The notes: a model not told the origin generated them from the sequence alone. 64,000 bases of DNA from Klebsiella quasivariicola (GCF_002269255.1 NZ_CP022823.1:5146001-5210000), one strand, 5' to 3'. Shown: positions 1 to 8,401, counted from the first letter of the stretch. A program made the numbers and translations.

Positions 1-902
1 GTGGTCAACGCTTTACCGCCGTTGATGATCTGTCCGTCTTTGTCCAGCAGGTTCGCCTGGCCGGCCACCGCGCGGATGGTACCGGTGGCGTCAAAGACCG
101 CCGTCATCACCAGCGCCAGCACGCTGGGCAGCACAACCGGATTCAGCGCGCCGACGATATCGAGGCTGCCAATCAGCGAGTTGCCTTTATCATCGCTCAG
201 GGATGGCATGGCGAAAATACCGGAGAAATGGACGTTGGGATCGAAAATCAGGCCGACAATCGACACGCCGATAATGGTCAGCAGAATACCGCCTGGTACT
301 TTCATTTTTTCCAGACCGATGATCACCGCGAGGCCAATCAGCGTCATCACCACCGGGAAGCTGGCAAATTTGCCCAGCGCCACCGGCAGACCGTCCAGCG
401 GGTTTTTGATCACCAGGCCAACGCCGTTGGCGGCGATCAGCAGCAGAAACAGGCCAATCCCGATCCCGGTACCGTGGGCCACGCCCTGCGGCAGATTGCG
501 CAAGATCCAGCTGCGGATGCCGGTTGCCGAGATCACCGTAAACAGGACACCCATCAGGAATACCGCGCCGAGGGCCACCGGAATACTGATGTGCTGCCCC
601 AGCACCAGGCTGAAGGCGGTAAAGGCGGTCAACGAGATAGCGCAGCCAATGGCCATCGGCAGATTCGCCCACAGCCCCATCGCCAGCGAGCCAATGCCCG
701 CCACCAGACAGGTGGAAACAAATACCGCGGCCGGCGGAAAGCCCGCTTTACCGAGCATTCCCGGCACCACGATGACGGAATACACCATCGCCAGAAAGGT
801 AGTAAGACCTGCAACAATCTCCTGACGCACGGTGCTGCCGCGCGCAGAAATTTTAAACCAGGCGTCTAATGAACCGCCGGTACGCGCTGAAGGCGTAGAC
901 AT
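1..902 (-). CDS. ghxP: Guanine/hypoxanthine permease GhxP, N-terminal 300 codons (cut by window edge)
   Basis: The reverse-strand reading starts at 902 with MSTPSARTGG and runs open to base 1, so only about two thirds of the protein is present. It matches the remembered sequence of E. coli GhxP (YjcD) over its whole length, including the AVFDATGTI segment. The family is the AzgA-like branch of NCS2 purine permeases: polytopic inner-membrane proton symporters that here import guanine and hypoxanthine. Several hydrophobic stretches consistent with membrane helices are visible. Its place beyond soxR, with an intervening gst gene, fits enterobacterial gene order. Two PurR-box matches lie in the 390-bp leader, so purine repression is likely. 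The specificity within the family rests on resemblance to GhxP, not on a test. Confidence 0.92.
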   Translation of the reverse strand, partial: MSTPSARTGGSLDAWFKISARGSTVRQEIVAGLTTFLAMVYSVIVVPGMLGKAGFPPAAVFVSTCLVAGIGSLAMGLWANLPMAIGCAISLTAFTAFSLVLGQHISIPVALGAVFLMGVLFTVISATGIRSWILRNLPQGVAHGTGIGIGLFLLLIAANGVGLVIKNPLDGLPVALGKFASFPVVMTLIGLAVIIGLEKMKVPGGILLTIIGVSIVGLIFDPNVHFSGIFAMPSLSDDKGNSLIGSLDIVGALNPVVLPSVLALVMTAVFDATGTIRAVAGQANLLDKDGQIINGGKALT

Positions 903-1015
903 AGAAAACTTCCCCTGAAAATTTTTATCGTTCGTGGGTATGCGTGGTGGACCCTCCACTGCCAGTTAAACGCGATCTCCTTGTACCGAATCGCAGCGCC
1001 AGGGGGGCTGCAAAA

Positions 1016-1031
1016 AAGCAAACGTTTAACT
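1016..1031. promoter_or_regulatory. Second putative PurR operator upstream of ghxP
   Basis: AAGCAAACGTTTAACT keeps the invariant core GCAAACGTTT and matches 12 of 16 consensus positions. It lies 114 bp before the ghxP start. A weaker look-alike occurs at 1106-1121 (10 of 16). Apart from these sites, 903-1292 holds no gene that I can support. Confidence 0.55.
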
Positions 1032-1204
1032 CCGCGCATACACTACGGTGTGTCAACCTTATCTCCTCCCTCTGGATAGCAGAAAAAAGAGGGAGCAAAA
1101 CAGAAAGGCAAACGATTATCCGGCCTTTAGATAACCCTTTTCAACCGATGTTTATCGTATTTCGCTAAATTTCGCTTATGACGAACAGAAAATAACCAGC
1201 AGAT

Positions 1205-1220
1205 GCGCAAACGTTATCGT
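1205..1220. promoter_or_regulatory. Putative PurR operator upstream of ghxP
   Basis: GCGCAAACGTTATCGT matches 13 of 16 positions of the PurR consensus ACGCAAACGTTTGCGT. It lies about 300 bp before the ghxP start and just after the end of the gst gene, in the long ghxP leader. I recall ghxP being assigned to the purine regulon in enterobacteria, which supports the call. Confidence 0.65.
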
Positions 1221-1292
1221 CTATGCGCAATCCGCTAACAATTTTTTAGTGAGTTGCTTTCATTTAGCCGGGTCATCGGATCCGCTAATACC

Positions 1293-1961
1293 TCAGGCAC
1301 CGGGTAAAGAAAAGGGGCCGCCACGCTCGATGGCCCGTTGCCAGGCAGGTCGCTGTTCCACTCGCTGTCGCCAGGCCTCGATATGCACAAGATCATGCAT
1401 ACCGCCGCGGGCTAACAGCGCCATCACCGGGAAGCTCATCTGAATATCGGCCATACTCAGGCGCTCGCCGGCAAACCATGGCCGCGTGGCAAGATGGTCG
1501 TCAATAAACCGCGCATGGGTGGCCAGCTGGGGATCCAGCCACGCTTTCTGAATGCCCTTGCCCAATAGCGAGCCTAGCGAGCGGACGCCAAAGGGCACAG
1601 GGGGTTTACCCAGACTGGCGAACACCAGCTTCATTAACAGCAGCGGCATCAGCGAGCCTTCGGCATAGTGCAACCAGAAGCGGTACTGCAGTTTGTCCTC
1701 TATCGCCTGCGGCTTGAGCAGCCCACCGCTGTCCCAGGTCTCCTGCAAATACTCGAGTATGGCCCCGGACTCCGCCAGCACATAGCCGTTGTCTTCCAGC
1801 ACCGGCGATTTCCCCAACGGATGGATTTTCTTCAGCGCCGCCGGCGCCAGCATCGACTTTTCTCGCTGATAGCGGACTATCTGATAAGGCAGCTGCAGCT
1901 CTTCCAGTGCCCACAGGACGCGTTGCGATCGTGATTGATTAAGATGATGTACCGTCAGCAT
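1293..1961 (-). CDS. Glutathione S-transferase family protein
   Basis: This 222-residue protein begins MLTVHHLNQSRSQRVLWALE, the typical thioredoxin-fold N-terminus of bacterial GSTs with the SRSQR/VLWALEEL segment after strand 1. The cis-proline region GKSPVLEDNG and the ESGAILEYL motif, which contacts the glutathione gamma-glutamate, follow at about 55-75. The C-terminal helical domain contains the N-capping-box-like GERLSMADI near residue 165. The start at 1961 is preferred because GGGAGAGG lies just upstream; a longer frame would need a TTG start without a ribosome site. It is co-directional with soxR but separated from it by a terminator. A role in conjugating electrophiles during redox stress is plausible from the family and from soxRS next door, but is inference. 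Confidence 0.85.
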   Translation of the reverse strand: MLTVHHLNQSRSQRVLWALEELQLPYQIVRYQREKSMLAPAALKKIHPLGKSPVLEDNGYVLAESGAILEYLQETWDSGGLLKPQAIEDKLQYRFWLHYAEGSLMPLLLMKLVFASLGKPPVPFGVRSLGSLLGKGIQKAWLDPQLATHARFIDDHLATRPWFAGERLSMADIQMSFPVMALLARGGMHDLVHIEAWRQRVEQRPAWQRAIERGGPFSLPGA

Positions 1962-2188
1962 GGGCCTCTCCCGTGGTTTGTTCAAATTAACTATAGGAAC
2001 AAGCGCTCATTGCCGGGAAAATTTCGGCAAAACAGGGAGGAAAAAATGGCAGCAGCTGCCATAGTTAAGGTGTCGACGCAAACCGGAACCTCCATCAACA
2101 GATTGCGCAATACTGAGGGACGTCGACGTCGGGGGAAACCCTCTCGTGAACCAGCGAGATAATGCGAAAGACCAAGACCGGAAAACAA

Positions 2189-2215
2189 CTAAAGCGCCCA
2201 GTTGTGGCGCTTTAG
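2189..2215 (-). terminator. Intrinsic terminator after soxR
   Basis: A perfect 10-bp stem, CTAAAGCGCC with GGCGCTTTAG, closes a 7-nt loop 6 bp beyond the soxR stop. U-rich sequence follows on the reverse strand, and the opposite strand also carries TTTT, so it may act both ways. The interval 1962-2188 contains no gene I can support. Confidence 0.75.
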
Positions 2216-2220
2216 TTTTA

Positions 2221-2679
2221 TTACTCCTCTTCCAGCAGACGGGCGCCGGTCCCCTCTTCCCCCAGCTTATCGCCCGGGTTGCGCAGCGGGCAGTCGCGCC
2301 GTGATAAACAGCCGCAGCCGATGCAACCGTCAAGCTGATCGCGCAGCGCCGTCAGGGTGTGAATCCGCCGGTCCAGCTCCTCACGCCACTGCGATGACAG
2401 CATCTTCCACTCTTTTGCGCTGAGATTGTGCCCTTCCGGCAGTACGCCAAACGCGTCGCCGATGGTCGCCAGCGGGATGCCGATGCGTTGCGCAATTTTG
2501 ATAATCGCCACCGCGCGCAGGACATCGCGCCGGTAGCGCCGCTGATTACCGGCATTGCGCTGACTGTGGATCAGCCCTTTACTCTCATAGAAATGGAGAG
2601 CCGAGACCGCCACGCCGGTTCGTTTTGCCACTTCCCCGGGCGTCAGTAGCATTTTGATGCGGGGTGATTTCTTTTCCAT
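2221..2679 (-). CDS. soxR: Redox-sensing transcriptional activator SoxR
   Basis: This 152-residue MerR-family protein has an N-terminal winged helix-turn-helix (about 12-60, LTPGEVAKRTGVAVSALHFY), a dimerisation helix, and the [2Fe-2S] cluster motif C-x2-C-x-C-x5-C at Cys119, Cys122, Cys124 and Cys130. SoxR is a homodimer that senses redox-cycling compounds by cluster oxidation and then activates soxS by untwisting a promoter with an over-long spacer. That promoter is present in the 84-bp divergent intergenic region, overlapping the soxR promoter, so SoxR also represses itself. All four cluster ligands and the GVLPEGHNLSAKEW segment are intact, so it should be functional. Confidence 0.98.
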   Translation of the reverse strand: MEKKSPRIKMLLTPGEVAKRTGVAVSALHFYESKGLIHSQRNAGNQRRYRRDVLRAVAIIKIAQRIGIPLATIGDAFGVLPEGHNLSAKEWKMLSSQWREELDRRIHTLTALRDQLDGCIGCGCLSRRDCPLRNPGDKLGEEGTGARLLEEE

Positions 2680-2686
2680 AAAGCGC

Positions 2687-2717
2687 TTTACCTCAAGTTA
2701 ACTTGAGGAATTATACT
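2687..2717 (+). promoter_or_regulatory. soxS promoter with SoxR box
   Basis: The perfect 18-bp palindrome CCTCAAGTTAACTTGAGG (2691-2708) is the SoxR binding site. It sits between a -35 element TTTACC (2687-2692) and a -10 element TATACT (2712-2717). The spacer is 19 bp, the abnormal length that makes soxS silent until oxidised SoxR distorts the DNA. Confidence 0.95.
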
Positions 2718-2763
2718 CGCCCGCAGACAAAACGACGAATCGAGAATTGAGAGAGGCCGCTTT

Positions 2764-3093
2764 ATGTCCCATCAGGATATTATTCAAACACTGATTGAAT
2801 GGATTGATGAACATATCGATCAACCACTTAACATTGATATAGTCGCCAGAAAGTCAGGATACTCGAAGTGGTATCTGCAGCGGATGTTCCGCACCGTGAT
2901 GCATCAGACGCTGGGGGATTACATTCGTCAGCGCCGCCTGCTGCTGGCGGCGGAAGCGCTGCGCACCACCCAGCGGCCGATCTTTGATATCGCGATGGAT
3001 CTGGGCTATGTCTCGCAGCAAACCTTCTCCCGGGTGTTCCGCCGGGAATTCGACCGTACCCCCAGCGACTACCGTCATCAGATCTCCGCGTGA
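2764..3093 (+). CDS. soxS: Superoxide response regulator SoxS
   Basis: This 109-residue single-domain AraC/XylS protein consists of two helix-turn-helix units (SGYSKWYLQRMFR at about 36-48 and LGYVSQQTFSRVFRREF at about 80-96). It matches E. coli SoxS closely. It has no ligand-binding domain: its activity is set by its amount, through SoxR-driven transcription and proteolysis. It activates the soxbox regulon (sodA, zwf, fumC, micF, acrAB). In Klebsiella, soxRS over-activity is known to contribute to multidrug tolerance through efflux. The gene diverges from soxR, and its 3' end overlaps the convergent pdeC gene by 16 bp. Confidence 0.97.
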   Translation: MSHQDIIQTLIEWIDEHIDQPLNIDIVARKSGYSKWYLQRMFRTVMHQTLGDYIRQRRLLLAAEALRTTQRPIFDIAMDLGYVSQQTFSRVFRREFDRTPSDYRHQISA

Positions 3094-4682
3094 CGCGGCG
3101 GCTGAGGCACGCTCATCGGCGTGGGAGCATTGGCTAACCAATGCATAAACTCCCGCGCCGGCATCGCTTTCGCAAACAGCCAGCCCTGGCAAAACTGCAC
3201 GCCGCGCCTGGAGAGCCAGCTTACCTGTTCCGGCGTCTCCACCCCCTCCGCGATAGTCTTTAAACGCAGCCCGCGCGCCATCTCGATGATGTGTTCTGCG
3301 ATCAGATGACTGGTGTTGTTGGTGGTCAGCGTATCCACGAAGGTTTTATCGATTTTGAGGATATCGACGTTCAGGGCATGCAGATTATGCAGATTGGAGT
3401 AGCCGGTGCCGAAATCATCGATCGCAATTTCGTAGCCAGCTTCGCGGAACGCCTGGATCACCGGCGTGGTTTTCGCCACGTCGATAAACCCGCGCTCGGT
3501 CACTTCGATTTTGATCTGCCCAATGCACACCGCATAGCTTTGCGCTTTCTCACTAATCTGTGAAATGAGCCGCGCCGAATGGAAATCTGAAGCAGAGAGA
3601 TTGATCGCCACGTACAGCTGCGGATGGCTGGCCAGAAACTCCCCCATTTCATAAAACAGTTCGTCCACCACATAGTCCGTGATCTGGGCGATCATGCCTT
3701 CATTTTCCGCCAGCGGGATAAACTCCGCCGGATTCATCACCGGGCCGTCAAACCCCGGCCAGCGCAGCAGCGCTTCCGCGCCGACGCAGCGGTTATTTTT
3801 AATATCGATAATCGGCTGGTAGTGCAGGCGCAACTGGCGGCAGCTCAGGGCCCGCTGCAGCATATTGCGCGGCGAATGATATTGCCGACGGGTACGCGAC
3901 CACACCAACACCAGCAAAATACTGCAAATGATCCCCAGCGGCAGCGTCAGGCTGACCTGGTTACAGAAGTTGTGGTAGTAGCTGGCCCGCGAGGTAGACA
4001 TGATGACCGCGATCGGCCGGATAGCGGAGCGGGCAATCGTGTAAACCCGACCATGTTGATGAAAAAATGTATCGCCTTCGCGAATTAGCCTCTGGAGTTC
4101 CGCGGGCTCAACATTATTACTCAGCGAGAAAAAGAGGTTAGTTTTAGTATCGAAAACGCCATAGGCCAAATCGCGATCGCTGGCGATCACTGAGCTATAC
4201 GAGTAGGGGTTGACCACCACCACATAGGGCCCCTTCTGCATATAGTTCATGGCAAAGCCCGGGTAAAACGGCGTATCCCGATAGTAATAAATCGCCACGT
4301 CCGGCTTTTTGGTGTAATTCGCTGCCGGCATCCGCCAGCCGGTCTCTGGATGAACGGACGTCGAGCAGATAAAGCGCTGGCCATTGGCGTAGATCAGATC
4401 TTCCACATACAGCAGACCGCGCACGATATGCAGTAAATAACGCTGGTGATCCGCTGAACACAGTTCACCACGATACTCGCTGGCTTTTGCCCGTGCCTGA
4501 TCCGCTTCCCGGATGACCATTTCCGTTTTTTGCAGCGCCAGTTGCGAAAATGAGTGTAATTGATCAATGGTTTCGGCTTTCGCCCGGATCTGGGCAAACC
4601 ACAGTGCCAGCACCACCGGCAATAAAATAACCAACCCCATTCCGACGAGTCTTAGCGCCTTATGCGGCGCACTGTCACCCAT
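3078..4682 (-). CDS. pdeC: Cyclic-di-GMP phosphodiesterase PdeC (CSS-motif sensor plus EAL)
   Basis: This 534-residue protein has a transmembrane helix near 14-30 and then a periplasmic CSS-motif domain with cysteines in GELCSADH (about 75) and FICSTS (about 107). A second membrane helix follows near 243-262, then a cytoplasmic EAL domain starting at GAEALLRWPG (about 297). Catalytic EAL signatures are seen: EALLR, NLSASD, EVTERG, DDFGTGYSN, and the ending IAEGVET. The domain should hydrolyse c-di-GMP to pGpG. In E. coli PdeC the periplasmic cysteines form a disulfide controlled by DsbA/DsbB, and proteolysis yields an active fragment. It matches E. coli PdeC (YjcC) in order and position. Its tail overlaps soxS by 16 bp. 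Confidence 0.93.
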   Translation of the reverse strand: MGDSAPHKALRLVGMGLVILLPVVLALWFAQIRAKAETIDQLHSFSQLALQKTEMVIREADQARAKASEYRGELCSADHQRYLLHIVRGLLYVEDLIYANGQRFICSTSVHPETGWRMPAANYTKKPDVAIYYYRDTPFYPGFAMNYMQKGPYVVVVNPYSYSSVIASDRDLAYGVFDTKTNLFFSLSNNVEPAELQRLIREGDTFFHQHGRVYTIARSAIRPIAVIMSTSRASYYHNFCNQVSLTLPLGIICSILLVLVWSRTRRQYHSPRNMLQRALSCRQLRLHYQPIIDIKNNRCVGAEALLRWPGFDGPVMNPAEFIPLAENEGMIAQITDYVVDELFYEMGEFLASHPQLYVAINLSASDFHSARLISQISEKAQSYAVCIGQIKIEVTERGFIDVAKTTPVIQAFREAGYEIAIDDFGTGYSNLHNLHALNVDILKIDKTFVDTLTTNNTSHLIAEHIIEMARGLRLKTIAEGVETPEQVSWLSRRGVQFCQGWLFAKAMPAREFMHWLANAPTPMSVPQPPRHAEI

Positions 4683-5047
4683 TTACGCTTACATCCATGC
4701 GATATGCCTTAATTAAGGTAGCCCGAACACGTTAGCAATCGCGACTGCGATAGACATCAGCAGATATCTGCCAGCCCTTCAGGGCGTCAGCTTTTCAGCT
4801 GGTGGTGTTGAATAATACTTATTTATCAGGTATTCGAAAGATATTCTCGTCAGATTAAGAATAGACGCGCATCTGACTCGGTTTCTCCGTGTAATAAACA
4901 GGAACTGGTAATAAAACCCGCAGAATAATAATCATTAGCAAGAGAAGAAAATAAGGATCCGGACTTTACGGAACGATATCCACACAAATAACAGGCTTAT
5001 TAAGCGCAGCGAAAGCTCATTTTTTGGCTGGTGAATAAAGCGACAAG

Positions 5048-5063
5048 TGTGATATAGTTCACA
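5048..5063. promoter_or_regulatory. CRP site upstream of yjcB
   Basis: TGTGATATAGTTCACA fits TGTGA-N6-TCACA in all ten half-site positions, with flanking AAG and CAA. It is 126 bp before yjcB and 366 bp before pdeC. The rest of the 506-bp interval 4683-5188 has no gene I can support. Confidence 0.65.
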
Positions 5064-5068
5064 CAAGT

Positions 5069-5095
5069 TGATGAAACAGAAATGACGTTTCATCA
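5069..5095. promoter_or_regulatory. Inverted repeat between CRP site and yjcB
   Basis: TGATGAAAC and GTTTCATCA form a perfect 9-bp inverted repeat with a 9-nt spacer, 5 bp beyond the CRP site. No U-tract follows, so it looks like a protein operator or leader hairpin rather than a terminator. The binding factor is unknown. Confidence 0.4.
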
Positions 5096-5188
5096 CTCTC
5101 TCGTTTGCCAGTTGAGACCAGAGCGCTATGCCATCGTCAGTCGCGCCAGGTCATCTATGGCTCCCCGACTTTCTTTGAGGATAGGTAA

Positions 5189-5467
5189 ATGGCCATTACT
5201 ACCAGTGTTGTTTTATTGCGCTGGCCCCTGGTGAGCGCAGTACTGATGTTTCTCGCCAGCTCACTGAATATTCAGCTTCGCAAAAGCGATTATGCCGGTC
5301 TGGCGGTGATCTGTAGCTGCCTCGGCCTGGCCGCCGCCTGCTGGTTCGCCACCGGTTTGCTGGGCATCACCCTGCTCGATATTGCCAAAATCTGGGGCAA
5401 TATCAAAGATGTGATGATTGAAGTCATGAGTCAGACGCCGCCAGAATGGCCAATGATGATGACCTGA
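5189..5467 (+). CDS. yjcB: YjcB family inner-membrane protein
   Basis: This 92-residue protein has two strongly hydrophobic stretches (about 10-28 and 38-60) separated by NIQLRKSDYAG, consistent with two membrane helices. It has a polar tail ending TPPEWPMMMT. It corresponds to E. coli YjcB in sequence and position between pdeC and ssb, but no function is established for the family. The start ATG at 5189 follows a good TTGAGGATAGG ribosome site. A consensus CRP site and an inverted repeat precede it, suggesting carbon-source control. A strong terminator follows the stop codon. Confidence 0.85.
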   Translation: MAITTSVVLLRWPLVSAVLMFLASSLNIQLRKSDYAGLAVICSCLGLAAACWFATGLLGITLLDIAKIWGNIKDVMIEVMSQTPPEWPMMMT

Positions 5468-5471
5468 GCGT

Positions 5472-5498
5472 AAAAAGCTTCCCACCGGGAAGCTTTTT
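5472..5498 (+). terminator. Intrinsic terminator after yjcB
   Basis: AAAAAGCTTCCC and GGGAAGCTTTTT form a 12-bp perfect stem with a 3-nt loop, followed by CGTTTTTT. The symmetric A/T tracts make it usable from both strands, so it probably also ends the convergent ABC-transporter operon. Confidence 0.85.
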
Positions 5499-5513
5499 CG
5501 TTTTTTATACGCC

Positions 5514-6371
5514 CTACTTCCCCAGTTTTGCCATCATCTCCGGACGCATAAATTTATGGATCACCGCCATAAAGAGCAGCGACGGCACCAGCAAAATCAG
5601 CGCGGTAATCGACGATACCTGATAGTTACCCGACATGCTGGCGTTATAGAGCAGTAGCGGCAGCGTAGTGATATCCGGCGCGCCGACGAAAAAGGTGCCG
5701 GTAAACTCATCCAGCGACTCCAGAAAAACAAAGATGCTGGCGGCAACGATCCCCGGCGCCGCCTGCGGCAGCACAATGTGCCAGAAGGTATACACCGGCC
5801 CGGCGCCAAGGTTACGCGATGCCCGCGCCAACAGCGGGTCGATAGACGAAAAGGCTGCTACACAAATCCACACCGAGTACATCAGGCCGTGCACGCTATG
5901 CACCAAAACCACCCCCGCGATACTGCCGTTCAATCCCCACTGATAAAACAAACGGGCAATGTTCATGTATACCGTCAGATTGGGAAAGGCCTGCGGGATG
6001 AGAAACAACAGCATAAACAGCACCCGTAGCGGCATTTTCCGCCGGGAAAGCGCATAGCCGGCAGGTACGGAAATCAGCAAACAGACCCCCACCGATAGCA
6101 GAGCGATCAGCACGCTGGTTAACAGCGAGCTGGAGACATCGCTGTACGGATTGAAGACCTGATACCAGTACTTCAGACCCCACTGGCTGGGCAGAGAATG
6201 GGGAAAATACCAGCTTTCCGCTACGGTCCAGATCAACAGGTTCAGCAGCGGACCAAACATCGCCAGCAGCATAAACAACAGCAGCAGGGTCTGCAGCACC
6301 GGGCTGGCGCGCACTTTACGGCGTCCTTTCACCCACCATGTCGGGGAGAAGGCGAGGCTCAGCGCTTTCAT
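5514..6371 (-). CDS. ABC transporter permease (second subunit of the 5.5-9.5 kb importer)
   Basis: This 285-residue inner-membrane protein has about six hydrophobic helices. It carries the permease EAA-loop signature as ARASRNLGAGP...HIVLPQAAPGI (about 175-205), the cytoplasmic segment that docks on the ATPase. It belongs to the CysTW-like permeases of the polyamine / iron / 2-aminoethylphosphonate importer class. Its start ATG overlaps the stop of the preceding permease (6368-6371), so the two are translationally coupled and probably form the channel heterodimer. It is the last gene of the four-gene operon and ends at the bidirectional terminator after yjcB. The substrate cannot be read from this subunit. 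Confidence 0.88.
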   Translation of the reverse strand: MKALSLAFSPTWWVKGRRKVRASPVLQTLLLLFMLLAMFGPLLNLLIWTVAESWYFPHSLPSQWGLKYWYQVFNPYSDVSSSLLTSVLIALLSVGVCLLISVPAGYALSRRKMPLRVLFMLLFLIPQAFPNLTVYMNIARLFYQWGLNGSIAGVVLVHSVHGLMYSVWICVAAFSSIDPLLARASRNLGAGPVYTFWHIVLPQAAPGIVAASIFVFLESLDEFTGTFFVGAPDITTLPLLLYNASMSGNYQVSSITALILLVPSLLFMAVIHKFMRPEMMAKLGK

Positions 6372-7201
6372 GATTCACCGCCTTTTTGCTGCAGGCTGTG
6401 GCGCAGGTAAAACCACGACAGCGCACCGCAGATCGCCAGCGACACCACGCCAAGCGCATTCGCCACCGCGTAATCACCGTAGGAATTAACGCGAAACGCC
6501 ATATCCACGGTTAGCATCGTCGGGGTGCCTACGCCGATCATCAACGGTACCGATAGCACCGACATCATGGTCACCGTCGACAGCACCAGCGCCACGCCGA
6601 TGGTCGGCAGAACCTGCGGCAGCATGATATCGAACAGGATCCGCGGCCGGGAGGCGCCAAGATTCCGTGCGGCGAGGATCTGCGACGACTCCAGCGCCGC
6701 CATCGCCCCGCAGATCAGCAGCGTGGCAAAGGCCAGTTGTTTCCAGACAAAGGTGATCACTATTCCTTTCCATCCTAACCAGGAGAGCGTCTCCAGCGGC
6801 GCGACCAGATCGGCCGCCACCAGCGCATTGTTCATCAGGCCATTTTTGGCGAGAAAAGTGCGCATCATCTGGGCGACAACGATAAAGGGAATAAACAGCG
6901 GTAAGCGATACAAAAAACCCAGCAGGCGGACAACCGGCCGGCAAGGCGAGAGCGCAATAACGGCCGACAGGGTAATGGCGATCAGCGCTAACAGCGCCAC
7001 CGAGATCAGCACGATAATCAGCGAAAAGAGCACATCGCTGGCGTAAAGCGCATAGACCTTGCGGAAGTGATCGAGCGTGAACGGCTGTCCCGGCGCGGTA
7101 AATGCTGAGACCAGCGAGAACCCCAGCGGATACAAAAACAGGATCGCGATCATCAGCGCCGCCGGAGCAACCAGCAGCAGATATTTTAATGAACTGGACA
7201 T
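6368..7201 (-). CDS. ABC transporter permease (first subunit)
   Basis: This 277-residue polytopic protein starts MSSSLKYLLLVAPAALMI at 7201; a longer frame to 7243 exists but has no better start. About six membrane helices are visible, and the EAA-loop signature is ILAARNLGASRP...DIMLPQVLPTIG (about 175-205). The PLFIPFIVVAQMMRTFLA segment resembles PotB/PhnU-type permeases. It lies 60 bp after the binding-protein gene and overlaps the second permease by 4 bp. With the ATPase and the binding protein it completes a type I importer. Specificity is unknown; the divergent hydrolase and phosphatase genes suggest an organic phosphoester. Confidence 0.88.
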   Translation of the reverse strand: MSSSLKYLLLVAPAALMIAILFLYPLGFSLVSAFTAPGQPFTLDHFRKVYALYASDVLFSLIIVLISVALLALIAITLSAVIALSPCRPVVRLLGFLYRLPLFIPFIVVAQMMRTFLAKNGLMNNALVAADLVAPLETLSWLGWKGIVITFVWKQLAFATLLICGAMAALESSQILAARNLGASRPRILFDIMLPQVLPTIGVALVLSTVTMMSVLSVPLMIGVGTPTMLTVDMAFRVNSYGDYAVANALGVVSLAICGALSWFYLRHSLQQKGGES

Positions 7202-7261
7202 AATGCACCTGGCGTCAGTACAAGAAAGCGCCCGGGCCGACAACCCGGGCGGGAGAAGGCG

Positions 7262-8401
7262 TTAGTTGGCCACCTGGCTTTCGTAACCCTCTTTGATGTC
7301 GTCAAAATAGGGAGCGATCGGGAAGCTTTTGCCATACTTCGCCAGCGCTTCCGGCGAGATTTCGGCAAACAGCTTTTGCCAGGTCGCCGCATCCAGCTTC
7401 GGCTTCACCTGCCCGGCGTCGATGCCCGGATACCAGTTAAACTGCTTGACGATCCCCTGCGCCTGCACCTCCGGACTGGTGGCCAGCGCGATGAAGTCGC
7501 GCGCCAGCTGCGGGTTCGCCGCCTTCGCCGGGATGACGTAATACATCGGCTGACCCGGCATGCCCGGCGCCAGTAAAGCAAGCTTGATCGACGGCGGCAG
7601 CTTGCCCTGATCTTTCCAGCTATAGAACATATCGACCCACACCGGGCCCATGGCGATTTCGCCCCGGCTCAGCATGTCGAGCGTGCCGGCATTGCCCGGG
7701 GTGAAGGTGACGTTTTTATTGAACACCTTCAGCTTCTCATAGGCCTGCTGCCAGCTCTTTTCGACGCTTTTATCATAAGGCGCGGCCGAGAGACGCTGGG
7801 CGTCGGTCCCGTAGGCGTAGATCCAGCCCACCACAAAGCTGACGCCGGACATGCCGTTCTTAATGCCGTTATAGCCAAAAGCCTGCGGATGTTTCTGCGT
7901 CCAGGCCACCAGCTCGTCATACGACGCCGGCGGGGTACTGACCAGATCGCTGTTCCAGGCGATGGCGGTCTGGCTTAAAAACATCGGCATCACGTACCCG
8001 TCGACGTTAACCCCCAGCGCCTGGGTGGCGCTCGGCGAACTCACCATGCCGCCGGTCTGAATATCCTGACGGTATTTTTGCAGTAATCCCTTTTCCACCT
8101 GCTCACCGCCCGCCTTCTGGTGTACTACCGCGACGTCGATATCCCACTGCTGCGCACCGCTCTCCTGCTGGGCCGTTAGCTTCTCGCTAATTTTATTCGA
8201 CCCGGCGTCGCCGGGGCCGGTACCGATCACCCGCACCTTGACGCCGGGATGAGCGGCTTCAAATTTTGGCCCCAGCCAGGTTTTTACATAATCCACCATA
8301 TTCTGATCGCCCGCGGTGGCGACGTTGAGAATGGTGTCGGCCTGTGCGCCAACGCTCAGGAAGAGGGTCGTTACGATTGCTGCTTTCGTTTTAGTAAACA
8401 T
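7262..8401 (-). CDS. ABC transporter periplasmic substrate-binding protein
   Basis: This 379-residue extracellular solute-binding protein (family 1 type) has a cleavable signal peptide of about 21 residues ending VGAQA before DTILNVA. The start at 8401 gives a proper signal sequence (MFTKTKAAIVTTLF) preceded by GGGGAC; the frame runs open further upstream but that part is not signal-like. The mature protein has the two-lobe layout, with a WDIDVAVVHQKAGGE hinge region near 95-110 and an aromatic-rich region (VVGWIYAYG) likely lining the pocket. It resembles the YnjB / spermidine-putrescine / phosphonate binding proteins, but I cannot assign a ligand. It sits between the ATPase and permease genes in one operon. 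Confidence 0.87.
   Translation of the reverse strand: MFTKTKAAIVTTLFLSVGAQADTILNVATAGDQNMVDYVKTWLGPKFEAAHPGVKVRVIGTGPGDAGSNKISEKLTAQQESGAQQWDIDVAVVHQKAGGEQVEKGLLQKYRQDIQTGGMVSSPSATQALGVNVDGYVMPMFLSQTAIAWNSDLVSTPPASYDELVAWTQKHPQAFGYNGIKNGMSGVSFVVGWIYAYGTDAQRLSAAPYDKSVEKSWQQAYEKLKVFNKNVTFTPGNAGTLDMLSRGEIAMGPVWVDMFYSWKDQGKLPPSIKLALLAPGMPGQPMYYVIPAKAANPQLARDFIALATSPEVQAQGIVKQFNWYPGIDAGQVKPKLDAATWQKLFAEISPEALAKYGKSFPIAPYFDDIKEGYESQVAN

Noticed and set aside
944..1168. Open frame in the ghxP leader
   Set aside because: No ribosome site or recognisable family; the region is better explained as a regulatory leader with PurR boxes.
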